A stretch of DNA of 64,000 nt from Chlorops oryzae (Eukaryota; Arthropoda; Insecta; Diptera; Chloropidae). The DNA lies in the NCBI GenBank assembly GCA_020466095.1, contig CM035808.1, positions 74,579,188-74,643,187 on the forward strand. The letters run 5' to 3'. Below are positions 58,101 through 64,000 of this stretch, in pieces. Position numbers and translations under genes: made by a program. The notes beneath the pieces are model-generated. The model was not told the origin of the DNA. It did not search any database and worked only from the letters and a program-made list of their open reading frames with translations. Position 1 is the first letter of the stretch, and every line of letters begins with the position of its first letter.

Positions 58101-59741
58101 AAATTTGATTTTCACTATTTTGAATTGAGTATTTCGCTGCTAGACAAAATTACCTCTAACGGTTGAAATTTGATCAAGACTACCATTCGCGAAAATCGCG
58201 AAAATTTGATTTTCACTATTTTGAATTGAGTATTTCGCTGCTAGACAAAATTACCTCTAACGGTTGAACTTTGATCAAGACCACCATTCGCGAAAATCGC
58301 GAAAATTTGATTTTCACTAGTTTGAATTGAGTATTTCGCTGCTAGACAAAATTACCTCTAACGGTTGAAATTTGATCAAGACCACCATTCGCGAAAATCG
58401 CGAAAATTTGATTTTCACTATTTTGAATTGAGTATTTCGCTGCTAGACAAAATTACCTCTAACGGTTGAAATTTGATCAAGACCACCATCCGCGAAAATC
58501 GCGAAAATTTGATTTTCACTAGTTTGAATTGAGTATTTCGCTGCTACACAAAATTACCTCTAACGGTTAAAATTTGATCAAGACCACCATTCGCGAAAAT
58601 CGCGAAAATTTGATTTTCACTATTTTGAATTGAGGATTTCGCAGCTAAACAAAATGTCCTCTAAGGGTTGAAATTTGATCAAGACCACCATCCGCAAAAT
58701 TCACAAAAATTTGATTTTCACTATTTTGAATTGAGTATTTCGCTGCTAGACAAAATTACCTCTAACGGTTAAAATTTGATCAAGACCACCATTCGCGAAA
58801 TTCACAAAAATTTGATTTTCACTATTTTGAATTGAATTGAGTATTTCGCAGCTAAGCAAAATGTCCTCTAAGGGTTAAAATTTGATCAAGACCACCATCC
58901 GCGAAATTCACAAAAATTTGATTTTCACTAGTTTGAATTGAGTATTTCGCTGCTAGACAAAATTACCTCTACCGGTTAAAATTTGATCAAGACCACCATT
59001 CGCGAAAATCGCGAAAATTTGTTTTTCACTTTTTTGAATTGAGTATTTCGCTGCTAGCCAAAATTACCTCTAACGGTTGAAATTTGATCAAGACCACCAT
59101 TCGCAAAAATCGCGAAAATTTGATTTTCACTATTTTGAATTGAGTATTTCGCTGCTAGACAAAATTACCTCTAACGGTTAAAATTTGATCAAGACCACCA
59201 TTCGCAAAAATCGCGAAAATTTGATTTTCACTATTTTGAATTGAGTATTGCGCTGCTAGACAAAATTACCTCTAAGGGTTAAAATTTGATCAAGACCACC
59301 ATCCGCGAAATTCGCGAAAATTTGATTTTCACTATTTTGAATTGAGTATTTCTCAGCTAAACAAAATGTCCTCTAAGGGTTAAAATTTGATCAAGACCAC
59401 CATCCGCGAAATTCACAAAAATTTGATTTTCACTAGTTTGAATTGAGTATTTCGCTGCTAGACAAAATTACCTCTAACGGTTAAAATTTGATCAAGACCA
59501 CCATTCGCGAAAATCCCGAAAATTTGATTTTCACTATTTTGAATTGAGTATTTCGCTGGTAGACAAAATTACCTCTAACGGTTGAAATTTGATCAGACCA
59601 CCATCCGCAAAATTCACAAAAATTTGATTTTCACTATTTTGAATTGAGTATTTCGCTGCTAGACAAAATAACCTCTAACGGTTGAAATTTGATCAAGACC
59701 ACCATTCGCGAAAATCGCGAAAATTTGATTTTCACTATTTT
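48977..59741 (+). mobile_element. DINE-1/Helentron-like element 6 with about 10 kb of satellite; 3' end lost
   Basis: Typical 5' stem-loop, short (GTCT)n (49108-49164), then a satellite array up to 59741 where a BEL/Pao LTR begins. No 3' stem-loop is present, so the element is cut by the retrotransposon or an assembly join. Confidence 0.75.
49588..59741 (+). repeat. satellite array, about 100 monomers with higher-order structure
   Basis: Monomers of about 100 bp, mostly the GCTGCTAGACAAAATTACC subfamily interleaved with GCAGCTAAACAAAATGTCC. Marker variants recur: CTACCGG at 52801, 54317 and 58969 (with a one-base-shorter form at 55737), and AAATCCCGAAAA at about 57891 and 59511. Confidence 0.9.
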
Positions 59742-60262
59742 TGCCCTTGCACCACGGTGGGCCCGTAAAGAATGGGGCAAAGGGAAATCGGTAGGAAGTA
59801 AACAAAGATCACGTACCTTAAACTGCCGGTGTTTCTGCTGCGGTCGCGGTCGACGTTGTTTCTCGTGCTGCTTCCAGTAGCGTTGAAGTCTGTTGATGCG
59901 ATTGAGTTCGGGGAGACGGGCTTTCAGCTGACTGAATCCAAACGCTGCTGAAAGGATGTCGATGAGGAGGTATCGCTGGTAGCACTATTGGCAATAATAT
60001 TTCGGTTTTGTTTTTATTGATTAAAAACGCGAACGCGGCCCGTACGGGTACTTTTAATTTCGGATTGCGGATCGGGTTGTTTTTCGCGAACTTGTCACTT
60101 TGAATCTACTTGAATAATAATTTTTAAACTTGACCGGTGTTGCCAGTCAAGCCCGGCGGGAAAAAGCGCGAGCAGCTGTGCTAGGAGTGCTGCCCTCCTT
60201 TTTCCCGTTTTTTCGCCGCTGGTGGGATCTGGCTGCGTAGCGACAGCGGCGAAAAACGGACA
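59742..60262 (-). repeat. 3' LTR of BEL/Pao element
   Basis: On the minus strand it runs TGTCCG...GGGCA, 521 bp. A poly(A)-type AATAAAAAC lies near 60015. A purine-rich AAGGCGGGCAG precedes it (about 60265-60277). The left end abuts the satellite array. Confidence 0.55.
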
Positions 60263-60298
60263 TACTGCCCGCCTTGCGCTACGCAACCTAAGGCTCGT

Positions 60299-61225
60299 TT
60301 AGTTGTGACGTTGGGCCCGGCACGCCGCTAAGAACGCTGCTCGGGCCTCCACGCACCACTCGTGGACTTGCCGTTTCAATTCCCATGACAAGGGCTGGGA
60401 GCGTTCGGTGGGAGCTTCCGGGATCCGATGCCTTCGTGCAAACTCCTCAAACGTCTCTCGAGCATCCAGTGGTGGGTCTGGACTGCGAGGGGGAGCGCGA
60501 GTGGTTCGCAAGCGCGGCGGCGATGACTGCGGATGTGGTGGGACCCGACGGCAGCGTCGTGATGATGACGAAGAGTGGCGACGTGCTGGCGACGGCGAAC
60601 GGCGACGTGGTAGTGATGGCGAGCGGCGACGGACCACGGGTGAGCAGTGGCGCGGTGGCGTCCCTGGTGGCATCCGGGTGGAGCGGGTGCAGAATGTCAC
60701 TCTTCTTGGCGGTGTGGATGGCGGCGACGGCGAGCGTAGATTGGCAGCGGAGCGTCGACGCGCTGCAGAGTGACGGCGCGGAGGTGACGGAGGAGGCGAC
60801 CGGGTCCGGACATAGGATTGGCTGCGTCGTATGGCCCGGAGGCGCTGACGCGAACGACGTCGCCGTGCGGTGGCTCGACTCCCTGACGCCAGTTGTGTCG
60901 GTTTAACTTTAGGGCGCCATGGACCATCCTCCCGTTCATCCGGCGACTCTGGCCTAGGTTCCTCATGGATGAGCGAGTTATGCAGCCCGCTACACACCTT
61001 GCACACCTGCCGAGACGGACAATACGCGCGACGATGGCCCGCTTTTAGACACGACCAGCAGCGCTTGTGGAGCCGGATGCAGCTCTTTCTTCCCTCCACC
61101 GAAAGGCGTCGAAAGCGGCGGCAGCGGGACAGCCGATGGTTTTGCGGGCAGAGCGGGCATCGCTCTCGCAGATCTTCTTCACGCATGATGGGCTGAAACG
61201 ATGAGAGGGATAACTTTAAGCACAT
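60299..61225 (-). CDS. zinc-knuckle and SR-rich ORF downstream of BEL/Pao pol
   Basis: An intact 308-residue ORF between pol and the 3' LTR. Residues about 23-90 contain three zinc motifs: CPLCPQNHRLSRC, CWSCLKAGHRRAYC and CKVCSGLHNSLIH. I recall the same trio, ending H-x4-H, from BEL/Pao elements of flies and mosquitoes. Residues about 110-245 are very basic and rich in Arg-Ser, Ser-Pro and Arg-Arg pairs, like the RS domains of splicing factors. A last segment (about 250-308) is helical (FEEFARRHRIPEAP). The likely role is binding nucleic acid, as nucleocapsid or chaperone; this is inference. Start at 61225; an alternative ATG at 61186 would lose the first 13 residues. The GC-rich codons match pol. 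Confidence 0.8.
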   Translation of the reverse strand: MCLKLSLSSFQPIMREEDLRERCPLCPQNHRLSRCRRFRRLSVEGRKSCIRLHKRCWSCLKAGHRRAYCPSRQVCKVCSGLHNSLIHEEPRPESPDEREDGPWRPKVKPTQLASGSRATARRRRSRQRLRAIRRSQSYVRTRSPPPSPPRRHSAARRRSAANLRSPSPPSTPPRRVTFCTRSTRMPPGTPPRHCSPVVRRRSPSLPRRRSPSPARRHSSSSSRRCRRVPPHPQSSPPRLRTTRAPPRSPDPPLDARETFEEFARRHRIPEAPTERSQPLSWELKRQVHEWCVEARAAFLAACRAQRHN

Positions 61226-61282
61226 GACTATTACCGAAACGAGAAAGGGGAAGGTTGGTTGTAAAAGGGCATTGACGGTTAG

Positions 61283-64000
61283 TCATAATGTTTCTGTTAG
61301 GTCGGTCGGTAAAACGCATAACTTAGTTATAGGTCGAGTCATGATGCCGAACTGAGTTTTGACATCGACTACACGTACAAGATGATCATTTCCGGGATGC
61401 AACGCGGTTATCCGGCCCTTCCTCCATTCAAAGGGGGGTGTCTGTTCATCCATGATTACCACAAAGTCGCCGACCTTGAGGTTTGGCTGCGAAGTCTTCC
61501 ACTTCTCGCGCTTGTGCAGACTCAATAGATATTCAATTTTCCATCGTTGTGCGAATCGATGGTGTAGGATTTTTATCTTTTCCCAGCGAGTCGTAAGGGG
61601 TAGGTCTGATTGTGAGTCCTCCGGCCACGCTGTCAGCGGAGCGCCTCTCAGGAAGTGACCGGGTGTCAATGCGAGCAGATCTTCCGGATCCTCAGACATG
61701 GGTGTCAAGGGGCGTGAGTTGAGAACTCCTTCGATGCGTGCGAGAAGTGTTGTAAATTCTTCAAATGAGAATTTAATGGCGCCAGCTGTCTTCACGAAAT
61801 GAGTCTTGAAACTCTTCACCGCCGCCTCCCAGAGCCCGCCCATATGCGGAGCATGAGGTGGAATCAGATGCCATTCGAAACCTTGAACCGTATAGTGTTG
61901 CCGAATTTTCGTGGAAACGTTCGATATAAATTCTTCGAATTCAGCCTCAAGTGCATTCTTTGCGCCGACAAAGTTGCGCCCGTTGTCCGAAAATACGCAT
62001 TTAGGCAGGCCGCGGCGTCCGACGAATCTATCGAATGCGGCCCGAAAGGACGCTGTTGAGAGCTCCGAACACAACTCCAGGTGGATGGCCTTGGTGGCGA
62101 AATAAACGAATACACATACGTATCCTTTCAAAAACGGAGCGGTGCGTAAGGTGGAGGTTTTGATGTCGAAGGGACCCGCAAAGTCGACGCCGGTATGAGT
62201 AAACGGTAGTGAAAGCGTTGAGCGTTCAGCAGGCAGAGCTGCCATCAGTTGTGTTCTCATCCGGTGGGCATGAATAGTGCATGCGTGGCAGCGGCTGATG
62301 CAGCTTTTGATTTTACGCTTAAGTCTCGCGACGTAAAAGTTCTGTCGTACCGTCCGAAACATAAGTTGGTTTCCCGCATGCAACATAGATCGATGAATGA
62401 AATCCAAAAAAAGGCGACAAAATGTAGAGGGGGCTGGCAAGATGATCGGGTGTTTTTCGTCGGGTGTGAGGTCGGCATGGACCAGCCGTCCATTAACCCG
62501 CAGCAGCCCATCGCTGTCGAGCACGGGGTTAAGACTAAGCAGTTGACTCTTCTTATGGACGGGCCGTCGATTGCTTAGCTCTTCATATTCTTCCGGATAA
62601 TATCGTTTCTGCTCCGCAACGATAAGACGGATTTTCACCGCTGTTAGTTCTCGTTGAGAGAGCGCATGGGAGAATTCCGGTGGGCCAGCTGCCTTTCGTG
62701 TTCGCTGAATGAATCGCCATGCGAACCCTAGGACTCGCACTGCGCGATCGAAACACGAGAAGCGTTCGAGGAGGTCTTCGTGTGCGATAATGGCGGTGAA
62801 CGATTGCACTTTTCGTTCTTCGATAATGGGAGCGGATGGAGTCTTCGGCTGGGGCCAATCCCTAGCAGGTTCCTTTAGCCACGACGGTCCGTGCCACCAC
62901 AGGTGATTCGCCTGCAGATCTTGCGCCGAGGATCCTCTAGTACCCAAATCAGCCGGATTGTCCTGCGATCTCACATGGTGCCAGGGGAGATGGCCAGTGT
63001 TGGTGATAATCTGCGACACTCGGTTGGCCACGTACGTCTTCCAGGCATTAGGGGGTCGCTTGAGCCAGGCCAGCACAATTGAGGCATCAGTCCATAGAAA
63101 GGTGTCATGCTCGTGGACTCGCAGCTGTTCGTTGATGGATTTTACCAGTTTGGACAACAACACCGCGGCACATAATTCGAGGCGTGGCAGGCTCACCGTC
63201 TGTAAAGGCGCCACCTTCGACTTAGCGGTCAATAAAAGAGTGTTGGCGTTATCGAGTGTTTCAACTCGAAGATATATGGCAGCGCAGTACGCTCGCTCTG
63301 ACGCGTCACAGAATCCGTGCAGCTGAATGCTCGCGGCAGGCTCATACTGAAGCCACCGTGGAATCTGAATCTGTTCGATGAAAGGCAGATCTTCTAAGAA
63401 GGCATTCCATTTGGCTAGTGCATCACTGGTGACTCGTTCATCCCACGCAGTGCCTTCCAGCCATAGCTGCTGCATAAGCACTTTGGCTCGTATCACGATC
63501 GGCGTCAGCCATCCGGCCGGATCGAACAACTTGGCGATGTCCGATAGGATCTGCCGCTTGGTCTCAGAAGTGGATGTCCTCGTCGTCAACCGATACGAGA
63601 AGCAGTCAGTCACGGCGTTCCACCGGATTCCCAGCATCTTTGCGTTGCTATGGGCGTCGAACTTGAGAAATTCTGCGTTTAATAAATGAGTGGCCTCAAT
63701 CCCTTCCAGCAATGTCCTGTGATTTGCGGTAATTTTCCGAAGCGGAAATCCTGCCGACTGAAGCGTGGTGAAGAGTTGCGCCTGAGCCTCGAGCGCGTCC
63801 GCCAGCGTATGGCCGCCCGACAATACGTCATCGACATAAGTTTCATTTTTCAAAATGAACGCAGCTCGGGGAGCCGCATCGCCAGTGTCGTCGGCTAACT
63901 GGTGGAGGGTTCGGATGGCCAAATATGGTGCGCAATTCACTCCGAAGGTGACCGTCTTCAGCTCGAAATCCTTGACCGGTGCGCCCGGTGGTTTTTTTTT
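61283..64000 (-). CDS. pol: BEL/Pao Pol, C-terminal two thirds (partial, runs off right edge)
   Basis: The minus-strand frame is open from the window edge to a stop at about 61283. It contains the reverse transcriptase core (TVTFGVNCAPYLA, then the catalytic ETYVDDVLSGG near 63830), the thumb and linker (LFDPAGWLTP), an RNase H region (LHGFCDASERAYCAAIY and FLWTDASIVLAWL), and the integrase zinc finger (HAGNQLMF to CISRCHAC). The integrase core follows with GVDFAGPF, VFSDNGRNF and GGLWEAAVKSF for the D, D and E residues, then the C-terminal DUF5641-type module (FEWRKGRITALHPG). The YVDD box and this domain set identify BEL/Pao rather than Ty3/gypsy. All catalytic residues are present, so the copy may be young. 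Protease and Gag lie beyond the window. The edge itself is a T-run. Confidence 0.95.
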   Translation of the reverse strand, partial: KKKPPGAPVKDFELKTVTFGVNCAPYLAIRTLHQLADDTGDAAPRAAFILKNETYVDDVLSGGHTLADALEAQAQLFTTLQSAGFPLRKITANHRTLLEGIEATHLLNAEFLKFDAHSNAKMLGIRWNAVTDCFSYRLTTRTSTSETKRQILSDIAKLFDPAGWLTPIVIRAKVLMQQLWLEGTAWDERVTSDALAKWNAFLEDLPFIEQIQIPRWLQYEPAASIQLHGFCDASERAYCAAIYLRVETLDNANTLLLTAKSKVAPLQTVSLPRLELCAAVLLSKLVKSINEQLRVHEHDTFLWTDASIVLAWLKRPPNAWKTYVANRVSQIITNTGHLPWHHVRSQDNPADLGTRGSSAQDLQANHLWWHGPSWLKEPARDWPQPKTPSAPIIEERKVQSFTAIIAHEDLLERFSCFDRAVRVLGFAWRFIQRTRKAAGPPEFSHALSQRELTAVKIRLIVAEQKRYYPEEYEELSNRRPVHKKSQLLSLNPVLDSDGLLRVNGRLVHADLTPDEKHPIILPAPSTFCRLFLDFIHRSMLHAGNQLMFRTVRQNFYVARLKRKIKSCISRCHACTIHAHRMRTQLMAALPAERSTLSLPFTHTGVDFAGPFDIKTSTLRTAPFLKGYVCVFVYFATKAIHLELCSELSTASFRAAFDRFVGRRGLPKCVFSDNGRNFVGAKNALEAEFEEFISNVSTKIRQHYTVQGFEWHLIPPHAPHMGGLWEAAVKSFKTHFVKTAGAIKFSFEEFTTLLARIEGVLNSRPLTPMSEDPEDLLALTPGHFLRGAPLTAWPEDSQSDLPLTTRWEKIKILHHRFAQRWKIEYLLSLHKREKWKTSQPNLKVGDFVVIMDEQTPPFEWRKGRITALHPGNDHLVRVVDVKTQFGIMTRPITKLCVLPTDLTETL

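Noticed and set aside
37912..59741. CRISPR-like array
   Set aside because: Repeats of about 101 bp lie head to tail with no unique spacers, in a eukaryotic transposon; this is satellite DNA.
60385..60906. 173-codon plus-strand frame
   Set aside because: Antisense to the SR-rich ORF; open only because of GC-rich repetitive codons.
1..64000. Host protein-coding genes, tRNA or rRNA genes
   Set aside because: I looked on both strands; every convincing coding block is explained by a transposon, and no tRNA- or rRNA-like sequence was recognised by eye.

Overview
The window looks like repeat-dense chromatin of a higher dipteran (an acalyptrate fly is my best guess, possibly tephritid-like). The reasons are AT-rich sequence, Himar1/irritans-type mariners, BEL/Pao and Ty3/gypsy elements, a P-type transposase relic, DINE-1/INE-1-like repeats and (CTGT)n tracts. 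I found no ordinary host gene. Almost everything is a transposable element or satellite, much of it nested.

Layout. 1-970 (minus): 5' end of a BEL/Pao element whose Gag starts with a PHD finger. 1190-4410: decayed Ty3/gypsy pol 3' part, split at 1980-3410 by a Transib-like non-autonomous DNA element whose ends resemble V(D)J recombination signals. 4546-5854: P-element transposase relic. 5924-6150: solo LTR. 6611-10880: DNA transposon with inverted repeats of about 0.7 kb around a multi-exon transposase relic. 11428-14404: deleted hAT element with a mariner nested inside. 15028-15366: BEL/Pao gag scrap.

15382-34959 is a 19.6-kb foldback/MULE-like structure: 1.78-kb terminal inverted repeats and a perfect 9-bp target duplication. 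Nested in it are a Harbinger-like MITE, a hAT MITE, a hAT zinc-finger scrap and a complete 11.25-kb LTR retrotransposon (21165-32414). That retroelement has LTRs identical by eye, intact gag and pol, and, in the env position, a classical protein tyrosine phosphatase (PTP) domain. A mariner interrupts the PTP at its active-site loop. An ATG fused to a consensus splice donor lies upstream of gag, suggesting the PTP is, or was, expressed from a spliced mRNA as env is in errantiviruses. This PTP-bearing retroelement is the best candidate for an undescribed system.

34990-36118 is a BEL/Pao LTR plus gag fragment. 36765-59741 holds six head-to-tail DINE-1/Helentron-like elements, five with internal arrays of a satellite of about 101 bp (3 to about 100 copies) and higher-order structure in the largest. 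59742-64000 (minus) is the 3' half of a GC-richer BEL/Pao element (RT to integrase, an SR-rich zinc-knuckle ORF, 3' LTR) that abuts the last satellite array.

All calls are from reading sequence and family motifs; no database search was run.
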